From: a virus
DNA length: 20,725 nucleotides
Reading direction: 5' to 3' (one strand)
Virus record (IMG/VR): IMGVR_UViG_3300021375_000207
Location: 1-20,725 of that record
The position numbers were made by a program, and so were the translations under genes. Positions 12,045 to 19,471 of this stretch are shown one piece after another; position 1 is the stretch's first letter; each line of letters opens with the position of its first letter. The notes beneath the pieces were generated by a model. The model was not told where the DNA came from, did no database searches, and saw nothing but the letters and a program-made list of their open reading frames with translations.

Positions 12045-12191
12045 ATGAACGCAGTATATTACAAAAAGGTATTAAACTACTTTTTAGGAGAATTGGAACG
12101 AAGAAGATTAGAAGACAATCAAAAACTAATCAACCACTATTTAGATGAAATAAACGCACTAGAAAAAAGATACCAGTACAAAAACGCTTAA
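12045..12191 (+). CDS. Small helical protein, 48 aa
   Basis: It starts one base after the methyltransferase stop. The 48 residues form a strongly charged helix (LNYFLGELERRRLEDNQKLI, NHYLDEINALEKRYQYKNA), probably a coiled coil. I do not recognise it. It is the last gene before the intergenic repeat element at 12193 and the terminase block, so it closes the replication/modification transcription unit; no terminator hairpin was found after it. Confidence 0.55.
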   Translation: MNAVYYKKVLNYFLGELERRRLEDNQKLINHYLDEINALEKRYQYKNA

Positions 12192-12192
12192 T

Positions 12193-12210
12193 AATTACGT
12201 TATATAAGTA
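12193..12210 (+). repeat. 18-base repeat AATTACGTTATATAAGTA, copy 1 (candidate late-gene element)
   Basis: It is identical to 14378-14395 and followed, as there, by GATTGAA. Similarity extends upstream with gaps (CAAAAA, CG, TTAA). It lies 27 bases before the small terminase ATG. No TAnnTTTG host-type promoter is near, so it is a candidate phage-specific promoter or operator for the packaging genes. Confidence 0.6.
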
Positions 12211-12237
12211 GATTGAATAAACAATATTTTTTCTATT

Positions 12238-12504
12238 ATGGATAAACGTAAAAATAACGGTGGCGCAAGAGATGGTGCAGGACGACCTAAAAAAGCTGAT
12301 GAATCTAAATTGATTGAGAAACTGGACAACTTAATTGATAGCGATGAGGTTATTAAAATGCTAGGTAAGAAAATAAAAGATGGCGACCAACGTGCTATGA
12401 CTTTGTATTTCAATTATAGGTACGGTAAGCCAAAAGAATCGGTTGACATAAATTCAAGCGAGGGTTTAAATATAAACTTCAAGGACTTGATTAAGTTCAA
12501 ATGA
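12238..12504 (+). CDS. Terminase small subunit (putative)
   Basis: The 88-residue protein lies directly before, and overlaps by four bases, the large terminase gene. It starts with the basic motif RKNNGGARDGAGRPKKA common at the N-terminus of phage small terminase-like DNA-binding proteins, then a helical body (ESKLIEKLDNLIDSDEV, GDQRAMTLYFNYRYGKPKE) resembling small-terminase oligomerisation segments. It is shorter than typical (140-180 residues). It would recognise the packaging site and load the large subunit. The assignment rests on the motif and synteny. Confidence 0.75.
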   Translation: MDKRKNNGGARDGAGRPKKADESKLIEKLDNLIDSDEVIKMLGKKIKDGDQRAMTLYFNYRYGKPKESVDINSSEGLNINFKDLIKFK

Positions 12505-13709
12505 TAGAGATACACAAAAAGTATTCTCCAATTACTGAATCCGATAGCCGTTATTTTATTGTTACTGGTGGACGTGGTTCTGGGAAATCTTTTACTTTAA
12601 CCTTATTACTTGTTTTGCTTACATACGAAGCAGGGCACGTTATATTGTTTACACGCTATACACTTACCTCCGCATATGTTTCTATTATACCAGAATTTAT
12701 AGAGAAGTTAGAATTGCTTAATATCTTTGGGCATTTTCATATTACTAAAGATGAAATTGTAAATAAGCGCACAGGAAGCAAGATAATCTTTAAAGGTATC
12801 AAAACCTCCAGTGGCGACCAAACAGCCAATCTAAAGTCCTTACAAGGCGTTACAACGTTTGTATTGGATGAAGCGGAAGAACTAACAAACGAAGATACAT
12901 TTGATAAGATAGATTTGTCTGTTCGTAATATGCTTAAACAAAACAGGGTTATTCTTATATTAAACCCAACTACAAAAGAGCATTGGATATACAATAGATT
13001 CTTTGAATCAAAAGGAATACAAGAGGGAAGCAATACAACTAAAGACAATGTTACTTACATACATACAACCTATGAAGATAATATTGAAAACCTATCCGAA
13101 AGTTTCTTACAACAAATAGAAACGATTAAAGAGCGCAGACCGAACAAGTATCAACATCAAATACTAGGTGGCTGGTTAAATAAAGCAGAGGGCGTTATCT
13201 TTAGTAATTGGAAGATAGGCGAGTTCAAAGAAGTAGGCGTTTCAGTTTACGGTCAAGATTATGGATTCAGTTCAGACCCTACAACACTTGTACAAACCAA
13301 TATAGACGTTTCAAACAAGATTATTTATTTAAAGGAATGCTTTTACTTACCCAGCCTTACAACAAGCGAAATAGCGCAATTAAATTTAAAACACGCAAAG
13401 TCAAATTTAATCATTGGCGATTCAGCAGAACCAAGATTGATAAACGAACTTAAAGGAAAAGGCTGCAACCTTACAGCAGCTATAAAAGGACAAGGAAGCA
13501 TAACGTATGGGATTAGCTTACTACAAGATTATGATTTAATAGTAAGCGAGGATAGTATAAACCTTATTAAAGAATTAAATAATTATAGTTGGTTAGAAAA
13601 AAAGTCAAACACTCCTGTGGATAAATTCAATCATATTATTGATGCGATTAGATACGCAATAACATACCAACTACAAAACCCCAATAGAGGACGTTACGCA
13701 ATACGATGA
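12501..13709 (+). CDS. terL: Terminase large subunit (PBSX/Terminase_3 type)
   Basis: The 402-residue protein has the full two-domain packaging motor. The ATPase has Walker A GGRGSGKS (23-30), Walker B FVLDEAEEL with catalytic Glu (120-128) and the coupling segment LILNPTT (152-158). The RNase H-like nuclease has acidic residues D253 (GQDYGFS), D307 (IIGDSAEP) and D381 (HIIDAIRYA). The length is normal for the PBSX XtmB-like group. It cuts and translocates phage DNA into the head. The portal gene expected next is absent; a 50-residue ORF follows by ATGA overlap. Confidence 0.95.
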   Translation: MIEIHKKYSPITESDSRYFIVTGGRGSGKSFTLTLLLVLLTYEAGHVILFTRYTLTSAYVSIIPEFIEKLELLNIFGHFHITKDEIVNKRTGSKIIFKGIKTSSGDQTANLKSLQGVTTFVLDEAEELTNEDTFDKIDLSVRNMLKQNRVILILNPTTKEHWIYNRFFESKGIQEGSNTTKDNVTYIHTTYEDNIENLSESFLQQIETIKERRPNKYQHQILGGWLNKAEGVIFSNWKIGEFKEVGVSVYGQDYGFSSDPTTLVQTNIDVSNKIIYLKECFYLPSLTTSEIAQLNLKHAKSNLIIGDSAEPRLINELKGKGCNLTAAIKGQGSITYGISLLQDYDLIVSEDSINLIKELNNYSWLEKKSNTPVDKFNHIIDAIRYAITYQLQNPNRGRYAIR

Positions 13710-13858
13710 CAAATCAAGAAATGATACATTTAGTTCAGCACTACGTTAAAGTTATGAAAGGCGTTAATGTAAGGATAAGCGAACCTAACACTCCAAGTCA
13801 GTTTTTAAAACTATCAAAAGCCTACGAGGTTGCATTGGCTTATTTTAAAAAAAACTAA
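13706..13858 (+). CDS. Hypothetical 50-aa protein after terminase
   Basis: ATGA overlap with the terminase stop supports translation. The 50 residues (MTNQEMIHLVQHYVKVMKG, SEPNTPSQFLKLSKAYEVAL) are helical and basic with no recognised motif. Its stop lies in A-rich DNA just before the promoter at 13877. The function is unknown. Confidence 0.6.
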   Translation: MTNQEMIHLVQHYVKVMKGVNVRISEPNTPSQFLKLSKAYEVALAYFKKN

Positions 13859-13876
13859 AAAAAGTTATTAAAAGTT

Positions 13877-13905
13877 TTGTTAATTAAAAAAAAGGTATAT
13901 CTTTG
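13877..13905 (+). promoter_or_regulatory. Bacteroidetes-type promoter before the 13936 gene
   Basis: TTTTG at 13875-13879 (TTG 13877-13879) and TATCTTTG at 13898-13905 are separated by 18 bases. It is followed by TTTGTAAT and the leader repeat at 13924. It serves the two small genes up to the terminator at 14330. Confidence 0.7.
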
Positions 13906-13923
13906 TAATTGAATTAACAATTT

Positions 13924-13938
13924 AAAACAGAACAAATG
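13924..13938 (+). repeat. Shared leader AAAACAGAACAAATG, copy 2
   Basis: Fifteen bases ending in the ATG at 13936 are identical to 7889-7903. Both copies are the immediate leader of a promoter-proximal gene, which points to a shared translation-initiation or regulatory segment. Confidence 0.6.
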
Positions 13939-14175
13939 GAAACAATATTTATAGAATTAGAAAAATACGATGATACAATAGTGGAGGTTGATTATATATT
14001 TAACGAAGCCGAAGAGTATGAACTCTATGATTACGATATGGCAGGATATGACGGACAAGGTGCGTTTTGTGAAATATATTCTGTAAGATTAGACGGGGCT
14101 TGTATATACAATGTTATGAGCCTAGAAGCTATTTCCGACTTAAATCAAAGAATAACTAAAATAATCGACAAATGA
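13936..14175 (+). CDS. Acidic protein of unknown function, 79 aa
   Basis: This is the first gene after the promoter at 13877-13905. The 79 residues are strongly acidic and tyrosine-rich (FNEAEEYELYDYDMAGYDGQ) with two cysteines (GAFCEIYSV, LDGACIYNV). The end is helical (EAISDLNQRITKIIDK). The promoter placed between terminase and tail genes suggests expression at a different time from its neighbours. A DNA mimic is one idea for such acidic small phage proteins, but nothing here shows it. The family is not recognised. Confidence 0.65.
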   Translation: METIFIELEKYDDTIVEVDYIFNEAEEYELYDYDMAGYDGQGAFCEIYSVRLDGACIYNVMSLEAISDLNQRITKIIDK

Positions 14176-14294
14176 TACGTAAATTTTTAAAGAAAGACAA
14201 AAACAATATTTACTGGTTAGCCAGTTTTTACGCAGCAGCGTTTTTATTAGTACAAACATTTTTATTATTAGCAGGGTTTATAGATAGCATATAA
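14172..14294 (+). CDS. Small single-TM protein, 40 aa
   Basis: ATGA overlap with the acidic protein gene. The 40 residues have a basic N-terminus (MIRKFLKKDKNN) and one hydrophobic helix (WLASFYAAAFLLVQTFLLLA), with basic residues on the probable cytoplasmic side. It shares the promoter at 13877 and is followed by the terminator at 14330, making a two-gene unit. It could be a superinfection or membrane accessory protein; the function is unknown. Confidence 0.6.
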   Translation: MIRKFLKKDKNNIYWLASFYAAAFLLVQTFLLLAGFIDSI

Positions 14295-14329
14295 GGTTTT
14301 TTTCATTATAGTTAATTGTTAGTTGAAAG

Positions 14330-14358
14330 AGGTAGTCGTAATTGGCTACCTTTTTTTT
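14330..14358 (+). terminator. Intrinsic terminator before the tail operon
   Basis: AGGTAGTC (14330-14337) pairs with GGCTACCT (14344-14351), with one G-U pair, around the loop GTAATT, then a run of seven more T. It ends the two-gene unit at 13936-14294. It also shows that the in-frame TTG at 14323 is not the tail chaperone start. Confidence 0.85.
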
Positions 14359-14377
14359 GTTTCAAAAATCGTGTTTA

Positions 14378-14395
14378 AATTACGTTATATAAGTA
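14378..14395 (+). repeat. 18-base repeat AATTACGTTATATAAGTA, copy 2 (candidate late-gene element)
   Basis: It is identical to 12193-12210. Here it sits between a strong terminator and the first tail gene, where a promoter is needed. It ends on the first base of the ATG at 14395, so if its TATATAAG acts as a -10, the mRNA would be leaderless or nearly so; an activator or operator site is the alternative. Confidence 0.6.
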
Positions 14396-15045
14396 TGAAG
14401 ATTGAAGTTATCATACCAAACGATTTGAGCGAAATTACTTTAGACCAGTACCAACGCTTTTTAAAGATTCAAGAGAACAATACAGATGAGAAATTTTTAA
14501 CTTCCAAAATGATTGAAATATTTTGCGGTATTAAATTACCCGAAGTATTAAAAATGAGGGTTAATGATGTTTCATTAATTACTAACATCCTATCTGAAAT
14601 GTTTGAGAATATACCTCAACTTGTTCAAAGGTTTAAAATGAACGGTGTTGAATATGGTTTCATTCCTGATTTAGATGATATGAGTTTGGGAGAATATATC
14701 GACCTTGATACCTATCTAGGCGACTGGGAGAATATGCACAGGGCTATGGCAGTTTTATATAGACCTATTAAAAACAAAAGCGGAAACAGATACAACATAA
14801 AAGAATATGACGGCAAAGGTTTTGAGGATATGAAAGATATGCCTTTAGATGCCGTTTTAAGTTCCATTGTTTTTTTTTACAATTTAGGGATAGAATTGTC
14901 GAAAGCTATGATGAACTATTTGGAAACAACGGAGGAGGAAGCCTTGACAGAGTTTCTCAATTCTCAACCAAATGGGGTTGGTATCAATCAATTTACGCAC
15001 TCGCTATCGGAGATATTACAAGATTTGAAAATATCACTAAACTAG
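14395..15045 (+). CDS. Tail assembly chaperone, zero-frame product (gpG-like)
   Basis: The start at ATG 14395 (MKIEVIIPNDLSEITLDQYQ) is chosen because the upstream in-frame TTG lies before the terminator. The 216-residue protein has the helical body I recall from the corresponding gene in flavobacterial phages (YGFIPDLDDMSLGEYIDLDT, GDWENMHRAMAVLYRPI, DMPLDAVLSSIVFFYNLG) and ends NGVGINQFTHSLSEIL...ISLN. Its location at the head of the tail genes and the second overlapping frame suggest the tail assembly chaperone that coats the tape measure protein during tail building. Direct sequence proof of that function is lacking. Confidence 0.7.
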   Translation: MKIEVIIPNDLSEITLDQYQRFLKIQENNTDEKFLTSKMIEIFCGIKLPEVLKMRVNDVSLITNILSEMFENIPQLVQRFKMNGVEYGFIPDLDDMSLGEYIDLDTYLGDWENMHRAMAVLYRPIKNKSGNRYNIKEYDGKGFEDMKDMPLDAVLSSIVFFYNLGIELSKAMMNYLETTEEEALTEFLNSQPNGVGINQFTHSLSEILQDLKISLN

Positions 15046-15131
15046 GGGTGCATAATTGTTTTATGATGTTATCATTTATGAAAGAAAAAAACGAAATAGA
15101 ATCAAAAGAAATTAAAAACAAGTTCAAATGA
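14395..15131 (+). CDS. Tail assembly chaperone, -1 frameshift product (gpGT-like, 245 aa if slip is at 14871-14877)
   Basis: Zero-frame residues 1-161 (14395-14877) would be joined to 84 residues read in the -1 frame from 14877 to 15128, stop at 15129-15131. The -1 part contains FGNNGGGSLDRVSQFSTKWG, WYQSIYALAIGDITRFENIT and LGVHNCFMMLSFMKEKNEIE, clearly protein-like. Its frame has no ATG, GTG or TTG from its opening (14826) to the GTG after 15034, so separate initiation for the WGWY region is unlikely. Its stop forms an ATGA overlap with the next gene at 15128, as real genes do throughout this window. Confidence 0.6.
14871..14877 (+). promoter_or_regulatory. Candidate -1 ribosomal slippery heptamer T TTT TTT
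   Basis: A nine-T run (14870-14878) in zero-frame context GTT TTT TTT TAC provides an ideal X XXX XXX slip site. It lies 47 bases after the last stop in the -1 frame (14823-14825), so the -1 frame is open from there to 15128. No downstream pseudoknot was identified by eye. Confidence 0.45.
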
Positions 15132-15598
15132 GCCAACAAGGAGTAAGGGGTTTTTACCAAGTTACGCAAAAGATAAAAGACCAACTGTTGTTAGATGAAA
15201 ATGTTACTACGGTTACTACTGGAGATATTACTGATGTAGATTTATCAAAGCAAACTATATTTCCATTGTCGCATTTAATTATAAACAACGCAACTCAGGA
15301 AGACGGTGTATGGCGTTTTAATATGTCAATACTTGCAATGGATATTGTGGATGTATCTAAAGAACCAACGACCGATATATTTATAGGAAACAACAACGAA
15401 CAAGATATACTTAACACACAATTAGCGGTATTAAATAAACTATTCCAAGTATTAAGAGGCGGTACATTACATTTTGATTTATACCAAATAGACGGCAATC
15501 CAAGTTGTGAACCTTTTTATGATAGGTTTGAAAATCAAGTCGCAGGTTGGGCTGCTTCTTTTGATGTGTTAATTGCAAACGATTTACTTATTTGCTAA
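15128..15598 (+). CDS. Tail terminator/completion-like protein
   Basis: The 156-residue soluble alpha/beta protein follows the -1 frame stop by ATGA overlap. Features include VRGFYQVTQKIKDQLLLDEN, TIFPLSHLIINNATQEDG, MSILAMDIVDVSKE, and an end DRFENQVAGWAASFDVLI with a final Cys. This order resembles the small alpha/beta proteins that cap phage tails (terminator or completion type), and the next gene is a gp10-like neck/tail protein. The assignment is by context and general fold only; I recall it as a conserved but unnamed protein of flavobacterial phages. Confidence 0.6.
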   Translation: MSQQGVRGFYQVTQKIKDQLLLDENVTTVTTGDITDVDLSKQTIFPLSHLIINNATQEDGVWRFNMSILAMDIVDVSKEPTTDIFIGNNNEQDILNTQLAVLNKLFQVLRGGTLHFDLYQIDGNPSCEPFYDRFENQVAGWAASFDVLIANDLLIC

Positions 15599-16101
15599 TG
15601 ACTTTAAAGGAAACAAATAAAGCCCTTAATAACTTTGCTAAATACGTTATACAACAATCAAGAACGAATTTAACAAAAGGAAAAAAGAATGTTACTAGCG
15701 ACCTATACGGTTCTTTAGGATATGACCTTAAAACGCATCCTAACAGCTTTTCTTTAGAGTTTTATATGTTAGACTATGGCGAGTTCCAAGACAAGGGAGT
15801 AAGTGGAACTAAACGCAAATATAATACTATATACGAATACACAAATAAAAGACCTCCTGCGGAAGTATTCAGCAAGTGGGCTAAAGCAAAAGGAATAAGA
15901 TTAAGAGATGAAAAAGGTAGATTTAAAAAAGGCAGTTACAAAACACTTGGTTTCATTTTAGCAAATAGCGTATTTGAGAAAGGTATAAAGCCTAGCTTAT
16001 TTTTTACCAAACCTTTTGAGAAAGCATTTGATAGATTGCCCGATGAACTTATAGAAAGATTTGCCCTTGACCTAGACCAATTTTTAGATACAACAACATA
16101 A
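15598..16101 (+). CDS. HK97-gp10-like neck/tail completion protein
   Basis: The ATG at 15598 shares its A with the upstream TAA (TAATG) and is preferred to the in-frame TTG at 15592; 167 residues. The gp10-like layout: an N-terminal helix (LKETNKALNNFAKYVIQQSR), LYGSLGYDL with a beta region (SFSLEFYMLDYGEFQDKG), a Lys-rich loop (RLRDEKGRFKKGS), a hydrophobic helix (LGFILANSVFEKGIKPSLFF), and a final helix after FTKPFEKAFDRLPDEL. YGEFQDKGVSGT and the F-T-K-P-F segment are typical of the family. It would act at head-tail joining or tail completion. Confidence 0.72.
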   Translation: MTLKETNKALNNFAKYVIQQSRTNLTKGKKNVTSDLYGSLGYDLKTHPNSFSLEFYMLDYGEFQDKGVSGTKRKYNTIYEYTNKRPPAEVFSKWAKAKGIRLRDEKGRFKKGSYKTLGFILANSVFEKGIKPSLFFTKPFEKAFDRLPDELIERFALDLDQFLDTTT

Positions 16102-17243
16102 TGACAAAACTAAACGCAAGAAGCCCTTATTATATAAAAGTAGATGACGTAAATTTAAGTTATGCTACTTTGCAACTATACGTATATACAGGAGTATTCA
16201 CAACTGACAAACCAGTTACGGCACAGTACACGATAACTAAAAGCGAGATTGCATCAAATAACTTTGTAATATTTGAAATTGCTGAGCTTGTAAGAGATTA
16301 TTTAGATATATCTTTTAATCAAGAATTTACAGAAGATTTATACAAAGCAAGAGTACTCGCTGACGGCGGTACTTTTGAGGGTTCTAGTTGTTTAAGCGCA
16401 ATATTAGATACTTTAGATGATGACTTTAGAAGTCAAACAGTTTGGGTTGAGGCTGATATAACTTTATACAATTCTTCTGATGCAAGTATTGGAACAAGTA
16501 ATACTGATTATTTAGCCTTTGACGGTTATGCTTATTTCACAGACGGAACAAATGCTGAACTTAGTAGAACGCTTTTACAATCCAATACCGATATATATGT
16601 AGAGAATGGAGAAAGGGTACAAGTTCCAGTTTATACCGATGAGGTTACTTCTGTTCAATTTTATAACGGTGGCGTATTACATACAACCGAAACAATTACA
16701 AGCTCCACAAACTCGAATGCACAAATAAAATATGCAGGAAGTTCTTTAGCTACTGATGAAATTAGAGTAATATCAAGTGCAGGAACAGAAACAATAAATG
16801 TTTATCAAATTGATGAATGTAGATACACGCCTTATAGGGTTACTTTTGTAAACAAGTTTGGAGCATTACAAAATTTATATTTCTTTAAAAAGTCAATAGA
16901 AAATATAAACACTACAACAGAAAACTACAAAGCCAATACGTTTAATCAAAATACTTTAGATTACGACATACAAAGCCACCAGTATAAACAGTTTCAAAAA
17001 GCAGGTAGGGAAAGTATTACAATGAATACAGGATATGTTTCAGAAGAATACAACGAGGTTATGAAACAACTCCTTTTGAGTGAGCAAGTATGGATGACAA
17101 AAACAATAGATACAAGACCTACTATTTTGCCTGTAAACGTTAAAACTCAATCACTACAATACAAAACAAGTGTAAACGATAAGCTGATTAATTACACTAT
17201 TGACTTTGACTATGCGTTTGACAAAATAAACAATATTAGATAA
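16101..17243 (+). CDS. Tail structural protein, 380 aa
   Basis: Coupled to the gp10-like gene by TAATG overlap, and followed without a gap by the next ATG. The 380 residues are beta-rich and Thr/Ser/Asp-rich. The N-terminal half has repeated strand-type segments (LSYATLQLYVYTGVF, NNFVIFEIAELVRDYLD). The C-terminal ~140 residues are more conserved in my memory of flavobacterial phages: DECRYTPYRVTFVNKFGALQ, NLYFFKKSIENINTTTENYK, and the end IDFDYAFDKINNIR. No enzymatic motif. Probably a tail tube or tail-tip associated structural protein; which of these cannot be read from sequence. Confidence 0.75.
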   Translation: MTKLNARSPYYIKVDDVNLSYATLQLYVYTGVFTTDKPVTAQYTITKSEIASNNFVIFEIAELVRDYLDISFNQEFTEDLYKARVLADGGTFEGSSCLSAILDTLDDDFRSQTVWVEADITLYNSSDASIGTSNTDYLAFDGYAYFTDGTNAELSRTLLQSNTDIYVENGERVQVPVYTDEVTSVQFYNGGVLHTTETITSSTNSNAQIKYAGSSLATDEIRVISSAGTETINVYQIDECRYTPYRVTFVNKFGALQNLYFFKKSIENINTTTENYKANTFNQNTLDYDIQSHQYKQFQKAGRESITMNTGYVSEEYNEVMKQLLLSEQVWMTKTIDTRPTILPVNVKTQSLQYKTSVNDKLINYTIDFDYAFDKINNIR

Positions 17244-19328
17244 ATGCAGGAAATCCAATTATACATACAAGGGGAACAAGTAGAACTGTTCAAAGATGAA
17301 TCGGTAAGCATCACTCAATCAATACAAAATGTAAAAGATATTGCAAAAGTGTTTACAGAATTTACAAAGTCTTTTACCGTTCCTGCTTCAAAAAAAAATA
17401 ATAGGATTTTTAAACATTATTATAATTATGATATTGTAGGAGGTTTTGATGCAAGACAAAAAGTAGCTTCAACAATAGAACTTAATTACTTACCTTTCAA
17501 AAATGGGTTTATAAAATTAGAGGGGGTAGATTTAAAAAACAACAGCCCTTATGCGTATAGACTTACTTTCTTTGGTGCAACCGTAAACCTTAAAGACTTA
17601 TTAGGAGAAGATAAACTTGATGCATTAAGTTGGTTGGATAATTTTGTGGTTGATTATAGCCTTGTAGATATAAAGGCATATTTTCAAAGTGGTGCTGATA
17701 TTACGGTAGATTCAACAACATATACAGACGCTATTTTAGCACCTTTAATTTCACACACTAAAAGACTTTATTACGATTCAGCCATTACAACTGCTGAAAG
17801 TGGTAATTTACATTATTCTAGTTCCGAAACAACGCAGGGGGTTTATTGGAAGGATTTAAAATATAGTATTAGAGTACATTTAATTGTTTTAGCTATTCAA
17901 GAGGCTTATCCCGAAATACAATTTAGTACTGATTTTTTTAATACTAGCAATTCAGCTTATTACGATTTGTATATGTGGATGCATCGTAAAAAGGGAGATG
18001 TACAGGCGTCGGCTACTGGAGTACAAACATACACGCAAATAGTAGATAGCTTCCCTACAAATAGTATATTGACTGATGCGGGGGGTTCAATTTTAAACGG
18101 AACTACACTTGTAATACCTACATATCAATCGGGTGGTTGTTGGGCGATAAATTCAACAAGTTATTTTATAACCACAACTTCAACAAATTCTTATAATGCA
18201 ATATTTAAAAGAAACGGAGCAATAATAGGAGAACTTATTAACGTAACAGGAAACCAATCTTTTAGCTTACCCCAAGATTCATACGGTAAAACGTTAAACG
18301 GAAATTATACCGTTACTTTAGAATCTTCTGTATCAATTACGTTTAATTATGTAAGGATAAATTTTTTAATAAATGACGATTGCGATATTCCTCCTCAAAC
18401 ATATAACACTTCAAGTACAAGTTCAAGTGTTACAATTAACGAGGTATTTCAGTTTTATCCTACACAGCAGTTACCCGAAATGAAAATCATTGATTTTCTA
18501 ACAGGACTATTCAAGACGTTTAATTTAACCGCATACGAACAAGACGGAATAATAAAAGTAGAAACTTTAGACAGTTATTATTCAAGTTTTGATACCTATG
18601 ATATTAGTGAATTTGTAGATGTAAATACAAGTGCGGTAAATGTAGGGTTACCGTATAAAGAAATAAGTTTTGTAAATAAAGGTACTGATAGTTTTTTTGC
18701 TTCAGTATTCAATCAATTAAATAACAGAGAGTACGGACAGTTAGACTATAAAGGAGAAGAAAGTTTAAACTGGGAGGGTTCAATATACAAAGTAGAACTT
18801 CCTTTTGAGCATTTGTTATACGAGAGATTATATGACGGAGATACTTCAACCTTAACTTCTGTACAATGGGGTTGGATGGCTGACGACAATCAAGAATCAT
18901 ATATTGGTGCACCTTTGATTCATTATGTAGATAGACAATCATTTGTACCCTCTCCTAGTTCAACTCTTATAAGTTTTAGGGATACCGAAACAACAAGAAT
19001 CGGTTTATACAATTATTATATTCCTTTAAATTCAAATAACACTTCGGGTACAGGACAATCTTTAAATTTCTTTGCGGAGATTGACTCCTATTCTTTAACA
19101 GTAAACAACCAAACTTTGTTCGCTAATTATTATGTGAATTATATAAAAGATGTTTTTAACATCAAAAGAAGATTAACAAAATTAAAAGCCTTTTTGCCTT
19201 TAAGAATATTATTAAATTTTAAATTGTCAGATAGGTTTGATATTAACGGACAAAGATATAAAATTAACTCAATCACTACTAACTTAAAAACAGGGGAAAG
19301 TGATATAGAATTATTGAACGAAGTATGA
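17244..19328 (+). CDS. Large tail/baseplate structural protein, 694 aa
   Basis: The ATG directly follows the previous stop. The 694-residue protein has an N-terminal ~120-residue region (ELFKDESVSITQSIQNVKDI, VFTEFTKSFTVPASKKNNRI, FKHYYNYDIVGGFDARQKVA, LTFFGATVNLKDLLGEDKLD) that I recognise as a conserved block in flavobacterial phage tail proteins. A Ser/Thr-rich beta region (~250-400) follows, then MKIIDFLTGLFKTFNLTAYE, a hub-like segment. The last ~130 residues include YINYIKDVFNIKRRLT-type helical and FDINGQRYKINSIT beta segments. Position before the tape measure gene supports a tail-tip or baseplate role. Confidence 0.75.
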   Translation: MQEIQLYIQGEQVELFKDESVSITQSIQNVKDIAKVFTEFTKSFTVPASKKNNRIFKHYYNYDIVGGFDARQKVASTIELNYLPFKNGFIKLEGVDLKNNSPYAYRLTFFGATVNLKDLLGEDKLDALSWLDNFVVDYSLVDIKAYFQSGADITVDSTTYTDAILAPLISHTKRLYYDSAITTAESGNLHYSSSETTQGVYWKDLKYSIRVHLIVLAIQEAYPEIQFSTDFFNTSNSAYYDLYMWMHRKKGDVQASATGVQTYTQIVDSFPTNSILTDAGGSILNGTTLVIPTYQSGGCWAINSTSYFITTTSTNSYNAIFKRNGAIIGELINVTGNQSFSLPQDSYGKTLNGNYTVTLESSVSITFNYVRINFLINDDCDIPPQTYNTSSTSSSVTINEVFQFYPTQQLPEMKIIDFLTGLFKTFNLTAYEQDGIIKVETLDSYYSSFDTYDISEFVDVNTSAVNVGLPYKEISFVNKGTDSFFASVFNQLNNREYGQLDYKGEESLNWEGSIYKVELPFEHLLYERLYDGDTSTLTSVQWGWMADDNQESYIGAPLIHYVDRQSFVPSPSSTLISFRDTETTRIGLYNYYIPLNSNNTSGTGQSLNFFAEIDSYSLTVNNQTLFANYYVNYIKDVFNIKRRLTKLKAFLPLRILLNFKLSDRFDINGQRYKINSITTNLKTGESDIELLNEV

Positions 19329-19471
19329 TGCAAAATATTTTAGAAATGCTAAAGATAGCAAACGGAGAAACGGAAAACATTCGTATTGCGCAGGGCAAAT
19401 ATAAGTTACCCGAAACATTAAAGGAAACATACAATCAAATCAAAACAGAGATAAAATGGCAAAAAAAATAA
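19325..19471 (+). CDS. Small conserved-position protein before the tape measure, 48 aa
   Basis: ATGA overlap with the structural gene stop (a second ATG at 19328 is the alternative start). The 48 residues (MLKIANGETENIRIAQGKYK, LPETLKETYNQIKTEIKWQKK) are helical and charged. It overlaps the tape measure gene by 16 bases, showing tight coupling. I do not recognise the family; the function is unknown. Confidence 0.6.
   Translation: MMQNILEMLKIANGETENIRIAQGKYKLPETLKETYNQIKTEIKWQKK

Noticed and set aside
12737-13048. 103-residue minus-strand ORF inside the large terminase gene
   Set aside because: It is a shadow of a clear terminase with intact motifs; no start context or recognisable content.
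13208-13453. 81-residue + strand ORF in another frame of the terminase gene
   Set aside because: It overlaps the nuclease domain coding sequence completely and reads as Arg/Thr-rich nonsense without homologous pattern.
14323-14394. N-terminal extension of the tail chaperone from TTG 14323
   Set aside because: It runs through the intrinsic terminator at 14330-14358 and the repeat element; the ATG at 14395 starts the conserved part.
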